Shown in pieces: positions 52,976 through 63,530 of a stretch of 64,000 nt of DNA. The position numbers and the translations under genes were made by a program. The notes below the pieces were generated by a model. The model made no database searches, was not told the DNA's origin, and was given only the letters and a program-made list of their open reading frames with translations. This DNA comes from Agelaius tricolor (lineage: Eukaryota > Chordata > Aves > Passeriformes > Icteridae), in assembly GCA_023055355.1 (NCBI GenBank), contig JALJCS010000007.1, positions 468,001-532,000 on the forward strand, read 5' to 3'. Numbering within the stretch: the stretch's first letter is position 1; the number at the start of each line of letters is the position of its first letter.

Positions 52976-53207
52976 TAGGCCAGGCTAGGTGTGCCCAGCA
53001 TTAGTCCCAGCTTTACCTTCGGAGCCTCCCCTGCGGGGTTTGTCCCTGCCCGGGGCCATCCCCACCTGGCGGCAGCTCCAGCCCCTCTGCTGAGCACCCA
53101 CGGGATTTTCACCTGAGCAGGGAGAGCTCAGTGGCCACTGGGGCTGGCAGGGATTCCTTGGGATGGGCTGCAGAGGCTGATCCTGCTGGGAAAGGCTGGA
53201 ACCCTGG

Positions 53208-53283
53208 GTGCTGGGAATTCCAGACTTTCTGTGTGCTGGGAATTCCAGACTTTCTGGGTGCTGGGAATTCCAGGCTTTCTGTG
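53208..53283. repeat. 26-bp tandem repeat
   Basis: Three copies of 'gtgctgggaattccagactt' plus 'tctgg' or 'tctgt'. Confidence 0.9.
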
Positions 53284-53391
53284 CTGCCAGGCACTGACCC
53301 CCAGAGAACACTGCACTGACCTGAGGGCCTGGAGAAGCTTCCAGAATGGAATGGCAGAACTGGGATTGTGGGGGTGGAGTTTGAATGGAAG

Positions 53392-53757
53392 TGTGTGAGA
53401 TCACAGGGTGGGAAACTCAGAGTTTAGGGGTTTAGAATACAGGAATAGAGAGAAAGCAAGATGGAGGGTTTAGGGTGGAGGCTGCTCCTTCTTCTTCTCC
53501 TTCTTCTCCATGGGTTTGGGTGGTTTTGTGTCATTGGATAAAAAGTCCCCATTGCAGGCACGGGTGGTTGGATATTGGGTTAAAAGTGAAAATAATTGAG
53601 GTGTCATTTGTTAATTGGACAGTTTATCCTTCAAAGGCCTTGGAGAGAGAGAGAGACAGGGCTCCATTTTTAGTTTGTTGGAGTGAAGTGCTGCAGAACT
53701 CAGGGTTTGTGAGGCTGTGACAGAGATAAGAACTGATAAACATCTGAGTGCCAACAA
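53392..53757 (+). mobile_element. LTR-like element
   Basis: Begins near 'gtgtgtgagatcacagggtg' and ends near 'acatctgagtgccaaca'. It contains 'ttggataaaaagtccccatt', which could serve as a TATA region. The element is recognised by composition and TG...CA ends only. The exact ends are uncertain. Confidence 0.45.
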
Positions 53758-54469
53758 GAAATACCCTCTCACACATTTAATCCCAACCCTGGCAGAAAAG
53801 AGCAAAAGAATCCCCAGGAAAAGCTCCCTGGGAGCTCCTGGTCACCCACTGCCCCTCTCCAGGGCTGCTCCTGCCTTTCCCACCCCTGGTTCCTGCAGGG
53901 ATTCCCTGGCAGGAGGGGCTGGGGGCAGCAGCCCCTCACTCTGCCCATGCCCACCTGGCAGGAGCAGCTGGGTTACCTGCACAGGTGCCCTCAGAGCACT
54001 CGTGCATTTTGGGGCCATTTTGGTTCATCTTGGGTGCAGCCCTGGCTGGGCTCTGGTGCTGCCCAAGGTGCATCCATGGAGGAGATGCTTTGAATCAATC
54101 CCTGCTTTATTCTTTAGCTCTGCCCGGCCTCTGCTCTGGCTCAGCCTCACAGGGCATCGTGAGGAACCCCCCCCTGTCCCCATTGTCCCTCTGTCCTGCA
54201 GCCCCCAGGGAAGGGGCGGGGATGTGACAGTGGCTCCTGTGGAGGTGACAGTGCCCAGAGCAGCTGCTCCCTGGGACAGGAGCTTTGTCCTTGGGGCTGC
54301 CATGGCCAGGCCCCATCCTCAGGGAGGAACAGGAGCACTGAGCTACCTCCATTGGTGTTTTTGGGTCACTTCCCCAGTGATGGATCTGGGCAGTCCAGGA
54401 GGGCAGAGGAAGAGGAGAAGGAAGGAGGAAAATGGCCTGAGATAAATCCATACACAGAGTTGTTCATGG
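53758..54469. other. Intergenic, no feature recognised
   Basis: GC-rich unique sequence with no repeat or gene that I can support. Confidence 0.5.
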
Positions 54470-54825
54470 AATCAGGGAATCCCAGGATGGTTTGGGTGGG
54501 AAGGGACCTCAAATCCCATCCCATCCCATCCCATCCCATCCCATCCCACCCCTGCCATGGCAGGGACACCTCCCAGTGTCCCCAGTGCCCAGCCTGGCCT
54601 TGGGCACTGCCAGGGATGCAGGGGCAGCCCCAGCTGCTCTGGGCACCCTGGGCCAGGGCCTGCCCACCCTGCCAGGGAACAATTCCTCATGGCCAAGATC
54701 CCACCCAGCCCTGCCCTCTGGCACTGGCTGCCATTCCCTGGGTGCTGTCCCTGCAGGCCTTGTCCCCAGTGCCTCTGCAGCTCTCCTGGAGCCCCTGCAG
54801 GCCCTGCCAGGGGCTCTGACCAAAG
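54470..54825 (-). mobile_element. CR1 LINE 3' fragment, antisense, with (CATCC)n expansion
   Basis: 'atggtttgggtgggaaggga', then six copies of CATCC (54516-54547), then the usual 'cctgccatggcagggacacc' body to 'gccctgccaggggctctgac'. The pentamer expansion sits inside the CR1 tail. Confidence 0.84.
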
Positions 54826-55154
54826 GGTGGCTGCTGGGAGGGGACAAGAGGGTCCCAAACCCGAGCTGTGGGGACAATGAATCTCCCAGCTGTGGCACTG
54901 AACAGCAGCCAGGACAAAGTGGGCACTGGGACATCACAGATTGCTGTCACTTCCTTCCTTCCAAATGACACCCAAAGATAGTGCAGCCTGTCTGCTCCTC
55001 CTCCCTGGGCACAGGGACTGGAAAAACAACACCAGGCTGATCATTTCCTGAGAGCACCTCTGAGCAAGGCCTGGTGCTGTGGGGCTGGCAGCAGGACAGG
55101 GCTCCAGGCCATCTGCCCTGGCTGCTCCTGCCATCTGCTGTCCCCGTGTCCCCC

Positions 55155-55925
55155 AGAGCATCCCCAGCCCTGTTCATTGCTGTGAGAGCATCCCCAGCCC
55201 TGCTCATTGCTGTGGGAGCATCCCCAGCCCTGCTCATTGCTGTGAGAGCATCCCCAGCCTTGTTCATTGCTGTGAGAGCATCCCCAGCCCTGCTCATTGC
55301 TGTGAGAGCATCCCCAGCCCTGCTCATTGCTGTGAGAGCATCCCCAGCCCTGCTCATTGCTGTGAGAGCATCCCCAGCCCTGTTCATTGCTGCAGGAGCA
55401 TTCTGAGCCCTGTTCATTGCTGCAGGAGCATCCCCAGCCCTGTTCATTGCTGTGAGAGCATCCCCAGCCCTGTTCATTGCTGTGAGAGCATCCCCAGCCC
55501 TGTTCATTGCTGCAGGAGCATCCCCAGCCCTGTTCATTGCTGCAGGAGCATCCCCAGCCCTGCTCATTGCTGTGAGAGCATCCCTGGCCCTGCTCATTGC
55601 TGTGGGAGCATCCCCAGCCCTGTTCATTGCTGCAGGAGCATTCTGAGCCCTGTTCATTGCTGCAGGAGCATCCCCAGCCCTGTTCATTGCTGTGAGAGCA
55701 TCCCCAGCCCTGTTCATTGCTGTGAGAGCATCCCCAGCCCTGTTCATTGCTGCAGGAGCATCCCCAGCCCTGCTCATTGCTGTGAGAGCATCCCTGGCCC
55801 TGCTCATTGCTGTGGGAGCATCCCCAGCCCTGTTCATTGCTACAGGAGCATCCCCAGCCCTGTTCATTGCTGTGAGAGCATCCCCAGCCCTGCTCATTGC
55901 TGTGAGAGCATCCCCAGCCCTGCCC
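55155..55925. repeat. 30-bp minisatellite, about 26 copies, with higher-order pattern
   Basis: Units 'gagcatccccagccctgttc' plus 'attgctgtga', with variants tgcagg, tgtggg, ttctgag and tccctggc. The block at 55381-55500 recurs exactly at 55621-55740, a 240-bp (eight-unit) period. Confidence 0.95.
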
Positions 55926-56147
55926 CTGCCAGGGTCACTGGGGCTCTGTTCCCAGCCAAAGCCACATGGTGACCCAGGCAGGGTTCAGAGCAGGGACCAG
56001 CCCCTGCCTGACCTCAGGATGGCCAAGCTGCTCTGCAGGACAGGAGGGCACAGAGTTCCCTTCTGGGATGAGCTCTCTGTGCTCACAAGGGCTGTCCCTG
56101 TGCAGAGCAGCTGCTGCTGGGAAGGCTCCTGTGGGAGAGCAGATTCC

Positions 56148-56568
56148 TGTCACCATCACATTTCCTGAAAAATCCTCTTTGCCCAGGGTTCTTCTCCTGG
56201 GAAGCTGAGAGGCCTCAGAGAAGAATGAAAACAATAATTACCTGATTGCTTCTCCTTGTTTTGCTGCCTTGGAATGTGGTCTGGAGGTTGTTTATCCAAC
56301 AGGTGGGTGTTTGATTGGTTTCATGTGAATTGTTTTGCCTTAATGATCAATCACTGCCCAGCTGTGTCAGGACTCTGGGAGCAGTCAGGAGTTTTCATGA
56401 TCATTCTTTGTAATCTTCTGTCTGTATCCTTTCTCTATTCTTTAGTATAGGTTTAGTGAGGCATTCTTTAATATAATATTAGTACATAAAATAATAAATT
56501 AGCCTTCTAAGAACATGGAGTCAGATTCTCAATTCCTCCTTTGTCCTGGGGACCCCCAAAATACCACA
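56148..56568 (-). mobile_element. Solo LTR of an endogenous retrovirus, copy 2, antisense
   Basis: On the + strand it runs from TGTCACCATCACATTTCC to CCCCCAAAATACCACA, and its reverse complement aligns along its length with copy 1 at 51883. The flanks GATTCC and AATTCC look like a 6-bp target duplication with one change. No internal viral genes. Confidence 0.82.
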
Positions 56569-57167
56569 AATTCCCATGGAGATCACTGGGAATGAGGGAT
56601 GTGCTCACGTTAGGCAGCCCCAGGATGGGGCTCAGGGAGGCACAGAGGATCAGGAATGCCCCTGGGATGTGACCTCCCCTGAGGGGACAGTGCTGGGAAG
56701 GACGAAAGTTTGGCAAGGAAGTATCACAGATTTGTGTGTGCTTGGCACAAAGATTTTTGAATGTAGAGTCTGATGAAGGAATAGAGATAGAAACAAGTTT
56801 TGATATAGAAGACAAGAATTGCTGAGCCAGTCTCACTGGATAACCAAGGAGGCAAAGGGTCTGTTAGTTAGAAGGGGTTTTTATGGCTTAGAGCAAAGGA
56901 TAAACCCACCCCAAACATGAAGATGTTTTTACCAAGCAGAAAGAGAGCACAGGCAAACAAGGCAGCAAATGTGGCAAGGAGAAAAAAGGTCTCAGAATTT
57001 TCCACTGCAAGAAAACTGAAAAACAACTTCCAGCTTAAACTGTAATGTACTGACTTTTAGTGATTGGAGAACAGTAACATGAATATGGTAATTACAGTAG
57101 TTATGATAGGCTATAGATAATAGTTAAGGGATAGATTGGTTCTACTGTATTAAGATGCTCAGCAAAG

Positions 57168-57262
57168 AAAAGTATAGAATGCATTGTAACCAAAAGAAAA
57201 GTATAGAATGCAATGTAACCAAAAGAAAAGTATAGAATGCAGTGTAACCAAAAGAAAAGTAT
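57168..57262. repeat. 28-29-bp tandem repeat
   Basis: About 3.5 copies of 'aaaagtatagaatgcaatgt' plus 'aaccaaaag'. Confidence 0.92.
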
Positions 57263-57375
57263 AAAATGCATTTGTAACCTAAACTAAGGGTCTCCAGGCC
57301 TGCCTGCAGCTGGAGCTGACAGCTGTAGGCACAGGCTGTGTCACCCACAACCTGGACTGCTGTAATGCCTTGGAT

Positions 57376-57632
57376 GGAATAAACTGCATTTTGTACACAT
57401 TAAACTGCATTTTGTGCACAATAAACTGCATTTTGTACACATTAAACTGCATTTTGTGCACAATAAACTGCATTTTGTATACAATAAACTGCATTTTGTG
57501 CACAATAAACTGCATTTTGTATACAGTAGACTGCATTTTGTATACAATAAACTGCATTTTGTATACAATAAACTGCATTTTGTGCACAATAAACTGCATT
57601 TTGTATACAGTAGACTGCATTTTGGAGCGCAG
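57376..57632. repeat. 21-bp array of poly(A)-signal units
   Basis: Twelve copies of 'aataaactgcattttgtaca' plus 'c' (variants gcaca, taca; ATTAAA in some units, AGTAGA in two). Most units keep an AATAAA or ATTAAA hexamer. Confidence 0.94.
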
Positions 57633-57816
57633 CCTGGTGTCCCACATCTCTCATTCAGGCTCATACAGGACAGGGCCCCAGAATGTGCCCGAGTTCAGGT
57701 GAGTGCAGGTGAGGGAAGGGAAGGGCACACAGGGACCCCCTTGCCTGGCACCAGAACTGGGCACACACAGCACCTGCCCAGGTGGGAGTGGCACCTCCAG
57801 GTGCCCACTGGGCTTG

Positions 57817-57841
57817 GTAAAACAAACAAACAAACAAACAG
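57817..57841. repeat. (AAAC)n microsatellite
   Basis: Five to six copies of AAAC. Confidence 0.9.
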
Positions 57842-57964
57842 GGAAGGCAAGGCTGGGATCTGTGTGGAATACCTTGGATTTTGTGTTAGAGTGAACGCTG
57901 CAATACAAATGTGGGCAAAAAGAGATGGAGCAGCTTGACTGGAATGGCAGCACCTCGGGACATG

Positions 57965-58385
57965 TTTCTGCCAATTTTGTCCCCCAGAGGTGTCTGAGGG
58001 GGTGGTGGCCTGCAAGATCCCTTCCAGCTCAGGGTGTTGTGTGGTTCCCCCTCTGCACAAAGGAAGGAAGAGCTGGGAAGCGCCCAAGAGCTGAGGGAGG
58101 CCCCTGGGGCAGGAGAGAGGGAAGAAGGTCCCAGTGGGAATGAGCAGGGAGAACGTTGGGTCACGGGAACAAGGAATGGAAAGGCAAGGGCAGAGCCGGG
58201 CCGTGTGTCCAGCCCTGGGACAAACGGGACAGCAGCACCCCCCCACATTGTCCCCTCAGGAAGGTGAGGGATTGCTCTGAAAGCAAGCAGGAAAACCCTG
58301 CCACTGATGGGAAGCTGCTCCTTGGTCTGGGAGAAGGGTTTTCCCTTCAGCTCTGGAGCGCAGCAAGAATCAAATCCTGTCTGGA
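57965..58385. other. Intergenic with short CR1 tail-like piece
   Basis: 'ggcctgcaagatcccttcca' followed by 'gctcagggtgttgtgtggtt' resembles the very end of CR1 (about 58010-58050). The rest is unassigned. Confidence 0.4.
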
Positions 58386-58394
58386 AGCACCATT

Positions 58395-58828
58395 TCCTAT
58401 ATCCCCAATATCCCATACCCCACATCCCCCATACCCCACATCCCCCATATCCCATGTTCTCCATATCCCATATCCCCCATATCCCATACCCCACATCCCC
58501 CATATCCCACATCCCCCATATCCCATATCCCCCATATCCCATATCCTATATCCCATATCTCCCATATCCCACATCCCCCAAATCCCATATCCCCCATATC
58601 CCCATAATCCCATATCCTGTATTCCAAATCCCATATCCCATATATCATATCTCATATCCCAAATCCCATATCCCACATCCCACAACCCCAAATCCCATAT
58701 CCCTATCCCATATCTCATATCCCAAATCCCACATCCCATATCCCATATTCCATAACCCTACCACATATCCTATGCCCCATATCCCATATCCCACATCCCA
58801 TATCCCATATCCCATATCTCCCCTCCTG
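58395..58828. repeat. CATATCCC / CACATCCCC simple repeat
   Basis: More than 40 imperfect units of 'atcccatatccc', 'cacatcccccat' and 'ctcatatcccaa'. Confidence 0.93.
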
Positions 58829-58837
58829 GAGGAACAG

Positions 58838-59042
58838 CTGCTCCCACAGGGAATGGAGGCCCCAGTTCCAGCCAACATTTCCCAGCAATTCCCTCCCTCC
58901 TGTTCCTTCTCCCACAGGGAATGGAGGCCCCAATTCCAGCCAACATTTCCCAGGAATTCCCTCCCTCCTGTTCCTTCTCCCACAGGGAATGGAGACCCCA
59001 ATTCCAGCCAACATTTCCCAGGAATTCCCTCCCTCCTGTTCC
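58838..59042. repeat. 68-bp tandem triplication
   Basis: Three near-perfect copies, each with 'cccacagggaatggaggccc' and 'cctccctcctgttccttct'. Confidence 0.95.
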
Positions 59043-59639
59043 TTGTCCAGCCCCTTGGCCTGGGCTCTGTTCTATCAAAGTTTCGTTATTTTGGAAACAA
59101 CAACCCCATGCCTGCTTTGGCATAACCCCCATTCAGCAGCTGTGGTTTTTGTCATGATTTTGGTGATGGGGGTCACCCATCACCACCCCAAATTTTGTCA
59201 GATTTTTGGGGGATGCTGGCCCAGGGTGGTCCCAGGGTTCTCTCCCAGCCTCTGGGATTGGAGCGCTGGGTGATGCATCCCACACATGGCAGATCCCAGC
59301 CTGGCTCCAGGGATCAGGCAAGTGGATTTTCCTGCAGGAGGGAAAGTTCCAGCAGTGTTGGGTATTTTGGGCTTTTTGAAAGGAAACATTCTCAGGTTTT
59401 GTTGGGTTCCCAGCAAGGTTCTCTGTGAAATACCTTGGATTTTGTGTTACAGTGAACATTGCAATACAAACGTGGCTAAAAAGAGGTGAAATGGGATGGA
59501 GCACCTTGATCAGAATTCTCATTTTTATTTTATTTCCTCTATTAATTATTTTGTTGTTTGTTTCTTTTAAGTGACCTCAAGATCAAGGCTTCTTTGGGTC
59601 CTTCCTCTTAATGGAAGTGCCACAGTCTGTACAAAACCT
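59043..59639. other. Intergenic, dispersed fragment shared with 57.87 kb
   Basis: 'aataccttggattttgtgtt' followed by 'acagtgaacattgcaataca' (59430-59490) has a close match at 57869-57930, so both are pieces of one dispersed element that I cannot name. Confidence 0.45.
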
Positions 59640-59695
59640 CTGGAATGGAATGGAATGGAATGGAATGGAATGGAATGGAATGGAATGGAATGGAA
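59640..59695. repeat. (TGGAA)n satellite-like microsatellite
   Basis: Eleven perfect copies of TGGAA. Confidence 0.96.
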
Positions 59696-60374
59696 ACTCT
59701 GTTTCTCCTGCCCTCAGCACAGTGATCTCCCTGATTTATTAAATTTTATTAAATTTACCATCTCCTGCTGTATCTGCAACCACCCCATGACCTTCTCCTT
59801 TTTTTCCTCTCCCAGGCAGGAAAGAGGTGCCACATCCCCATTTCCTACAAGTCCCTCAGGCCTGGGTTTTTCAAACCAACAGAAATTACTCCTTTGCTGA
59901 CAGTGAGTGTGATGAATTTAATAATTCCAGCTGAATTCCTGCCTGTGCAGGGCTGATCCCTCCAGCCAGGCTCTGGGGTGGGCAGGATCCACATCACACA
60001 TTCTGGGCAGCAGGGCCAGGGAGGAGAAGGCAGATCCTGGTGTGGGGTAAGGCAGGTTTGGGCTCAGGACCCCAAGCTGCTGAAGGAGCTCTCCTGCTGC
60101 TCCTGGCAGGAACAGTTTGGCTCAGGAGGGAGGTTTGGAGGAAGTCCCATTCCTCTTCTGCAGCAGCTCCAGGTCCTGCCCAGCTGCTGGAGTCTGGCAG
60201 GCTGGGAGTGTCCCTGCCTTTTTTGGGATGAAGTAGGCCAGCAACTCAGTTTTTCCCCTAAGTTCATTCATTTCCTTCTTTCCTCTTCCACTGTCCTGAT
60301 GCCTCAGGTGGGACACGGTGGCTCCCTGAGACATTCCCAGCAGGGAAGGACGGCTTGGGCACATCCCAGCCCCC
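59696..60374. other. Intergenic, no feature recognised
   Basis: Unique sequence between the TGGAA run and the tandem LTRs. Confidence 0.5.
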
Positions 60375-60826
60375 TGAAATGTTAAAAATAGGTTAGAAAC
60401 TGTTGTAAAATAGTTGATAGATCATTAAGCACAGTACTGTTAGTTTGGTTTTTATATTGTAAAAGGGGTTAAAAGGGCAGTTATAAGAAATCCAGTACTC
60501 AAGGTACCATCACACACCTCAGTAAAGTGCACCAGGAGCCAGCCTGGACAGAGCTGCAATGGCCAATCAAGGCCTAAAACCTTCATGCAAATGAAGGATC
60601 CAAACAGAAACCAATTCAGAGGGACAAAAAACAGGATAAAAAGGGGCTTCTGACTGACTGAATTTGTGCTGCTCCACCTGGGACATCTGGGACATCACTA
60701 CAGGCCTTGCAGCATCCTCATGGGAATGCTCCTGCTCAGCCTGGGCCCCTTTGCTTTGGGCCTTTCTTTTATTATAATAAATACTGAAATCACTTCAGTA
60801 CCAGGAGCCTGGTCTTGTTTTTAACA
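60375..60826 (+). mobile_element. LTR, first of a tandem pair
   Basis: From 'tgaaatgttaaaaatagg' to 'cttgtttttaaca' (TG...CA). Holds a TATA-like 'ggataaaaaggggcttc' at about 60633 and the poly(A) signal AATAAA at 60776-60781. The order U3, TATA, poly(A) signal fits an LTR on the + strand. Confidence 0.72.
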
Positions 60827-61212
60827 TGTGCTGTTAGTTTGGTTACTGTAAAAGGGGTTAAAGGGCAGTTATAGGAAATGTGGTACTCAAGGTACCATCA
60901 CACACCTCAGTAAAGTGCACCACAAGCCAGCCTGGACACAAATGTCATGGGCCAATCAATTAAATCACCTTAAACCTTCATGCAAATGAAGGATACAAAC
61001 AGAAACCAATTCAGAGGGACAAAAAACAGGATAAAAAGGGGCTTCTGACCCAGGGAATCTGTGCTGTTCCATCTGGGACATCACTACAGGCCTTGCAGCA
61101 TCCTTGAGGGAACTCTCCTGCTCGGCCCAGGCCTCTCTGGCTTTGGGCCTTTCTTTTATTATAACAAATGCTGAAATCACTTTAGCACCAGGAGCCTGCT
61201 CTCGTTTTTACC
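60827..61212 (+). mobile_element. LTR, second of a tandem pair, 5'-shortened
   Basis: 'tgtgctgttagtttggttac' onward follows the first copy closely (same 'ctcaaggtaccatcacacac', same TATA region), with the poly(A) hexamer changed to AACAAA. It lacks about the first 60 bp and starts exactly where the first copy ends. Confidence 0.72.
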
Positions 61213-61288
61213 AGTGCCCAGAAGCAAACTGCTCCTCAGTGTTCCCCCTGCTCTGCTCCCTCTGGCTCCTGGAAGCACCAGCTGAGCC

Positions 61289-61913
61289 TGTGAAAAACAC
61301 CAATCACTTGTTTTATAAAATGGTAAAGAGTTTAATAGCAATGAAATGGTTATTAAAATAGCAATGTAATTAGAGTAATAATTGGACAATTTGGATTAGG
61401 ACAATATGAGACAATAAAAACAAGGAGTTATGGACAGTCCAGGTACCTCTTTCTGGGCAACATAAGCCTGAAAAAGGACCCACGTTAACAGAGGATTAAC
61501 CCTTATAAACAACAGCCTGTTGCATATTCATACAGCTCATCCATGATGCATAAATTCCATTCAAACACAGGATTCTGGCTGGGCACTGTCAGCTTCTTCC
61601 TCTGAATCATTACAGTGTCTTCATGGCTGAGTGAGGCAGGAAGAAGTTAATTTCTCCTGATAATGGAGCAATAAATTCTCTTTCTCTGAAAGATTCAGGT
61701 GTCCTGTGGCTGCTATCTCTCTGCAAGTTCTTTCTTTTAAAAAAAAAAGTATCCTACATAGCATAGTTTCTATTATAACATTCTGTTATAACCTAAAACT
61801 ATATTTAACACACTACTTAAGAAAATTAACACAGCATAACTTTCTAACACAACACATATAATATCAATTTTAATATTTGCCAAAAGCCAATCATAAAATA
61901 GGCATTTTTCACA
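61289..61913 (-). mobile_element. Solo LTR, antisense, 625 bp
   Basis: Ends are inverted: TGTGAAAAACACC at the left and GCATTTTTCACA at the right. In reverse it holds 'attgctccattatcaggaga', 'ggttataacagaatgttata' and an AATAAA-poor, AT-rich U3. No internal viral genes. The family is not assigned. Confidence 0.7.
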
Positions 61914-62690
61914 AACCCCACCAGCTCGAACCTTCCCTCCTGCAAGAACAACCCCCAGCACCCAAACCCACGGCCCCAGAGCTGGGTTTACTGCTAGGCC
62001 GGGCTTAGGGAAGCCCCATCTGGATGTGGGATCTCCGCAAAGCCGAGCTCAGCGCTGGCAGAAGGTCGGGAAAAACCCACCCAACAGCAACCAGCAGAAA
62101 CAAGCAAAAACAAGTGTTTTTATTAAACTTGCATGCACTTAAGGCACTCCTTTGAACCTTTAGAGCCCAGCCCAGCGTTCAGTGGCAATGAATGTCCTCA
62201 TCTGGCTTTAAAAGGTGGGGACAATGTCGTGCACTTAAATCCCTTCACTGGAAATTTCGTGCCTTTCACTTGTTTAGCCACAGTGGAGAAAAGCCCAGTC
62301 ACAAAACTTTCCTGTGGGCTTAAGGAGATTTCTCCTTTGAAGCAGCCCCAACAATAATACTGTAATAGAAGTAAAGCCCGCTCCTCTTACCCCAAGCAGA
62401 TTTTCCCCTGCACAAACGTGCTGCCATCGGTGACAAAGTGGCTCTGCCTAAGCAGGGCTGCTCCCCCCATCCCACCCCACCCCCGGCCACTTTGTGTTGA
62501 ACTTTTCCGAGCCAGCCATAAATACAGAGATACCAAAGAGTTAATTTGCGTTTTTAAACCTCCTTCCCAATATCCTCTCTCATTCCTGCATAAAATCCCC
62601 ATGTCCAGACATCAAATCAGTAAACCCTGTTGCCTGTCAGCGAGGACAATGTCAGGCCATTAGTATGTTAATAAGTCCGGAGGGTGACAG
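61914..62690. promoter_or_regulatory. Mostly unique AT-rich DNA, possible conserved noncoding block
   Basis: From about 62100: 'tattaaacttgcatgcactt', 'ctcatctggctttaaaaggt' and 'gtgcctttcacttgtttagc'. Repeat-free. No open frame worth calling. Confidence 0.4.
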
Positions 62691-63530
62691 GTGGCCTAGT
62701 AGACAGCTCAATTAAGCTGCTCATTAAACACACGCTAACGAACAGCCAAGGCAGGGCCTGAACAGCACCATTCTGTAATGACATGATGTCAGAGCGAACA
62801 AATGAGGAAAAATAACAAAAACATTACAGCAGTGACAGACGCCACTAATAGGGACCCCTTGCACTACATCAGCCCTCAAATCAATGAGCAACAGGGATCA
62901 AAAAACTCGACCCAACATTCTCAGGGGACTGAATGCAGCGAGATTTTTTTGGTTGGGTTTTTTTCCTCTCTTTTTTTTTTTTTTTCTCCCCTCTCTCCCC
63001 CTCGACTAAAATTATCACCAAATATCAGGAATTAATAACGGGCGGGAGGGACGGCCATGAAGGGGCAGAGTTTGCTTCCTGTGGGTTTTCACCATAAAAA
63101 TGTGAGCGCTGCGGAAGGGAAGGTGAGGCCTGAATGAAAATCATTCTTTAATGGGCTCATCATTTCAATTTGATTGGCTTTTTTTTTTTTTTGCCTTTAT
63201 CCTGCTTTACCCCCCCACCCCTTTTCCTGGAGGTTCCATGATCTGCTGTACCTGCTCGGCCTCCTCGTTCACCACAGGTCACCCCACCAGTTAAGAACTT
63301 TGAAAGTGCAGATTTGTCGCTATTATTTTGAAAAAGGGGACTTCCAGCAGCTGCTGGAGAAGAAATCCTATCGTTTTCAAGTCGGGAGCTTCCCGGGTAA
63401 TAAATTCAAGCATCCGCCGGGTGCTGAAATGACATTTGAGCCCGGCTTTGCTGAACTAATAGGCTGGCTGGCCATTATAAGGTCACGACCTGAGCTCTCA
63501 GCCCGCTGCAGAGCTGTGTTAAGTTAACAA
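62690..63530. promoter_or_regulatory. Unique block rich in developmental-type motifs
   Basis: 'gggtgacaggtggcctagta' (TGACAG MEIS/TGIF-like plus E-box CAGGTGG), 'cagctcaattaagctgctca', 'gcgaacaaatgaggaaaaat', 'tggccattataaggtcacga' and 'gctgaactaataggctggct'. Poly(T) runs lie at 62970-62985 and 63179-63192. No coding sequence. Confidence 0.45.

Larger units (their letters stand above)
56750..57660 (+). mobile_element. LTR-like element with internal repeat expansions
   Basis: AT-rich unique DNA ('cagtctcactggataaccaa', 'ggctatagataatagttaag') followed by the two tandem arrays below, then 'gcagcctggtgtcccacatc' and 'ctctcattcaggctcataca', as in the R/U5 part of bird ERV LTRs. The ends are uncertain and no coding region remains. 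Confidence 0.45.

Noticed and set aside
54947..55897. 316-codon antisense frame of repeated GDALTAMNRA-type peptide
   Set aside because: A 30-bp array with a length divisible by three gives open frames on both strands. No start context, promoter or known family.
55155..55925. CRISPR-like spacing of 30-bp repeats
   Set aside because: Units are contiguous with no unique spacers, and the genome is clearly eukaryotic.
51883..61913. A complete endogenous provirus
   Set aside because: Only LTR-type sequences are seen. No gag, pol or env reading frame, intact or broken, was recognised between them.
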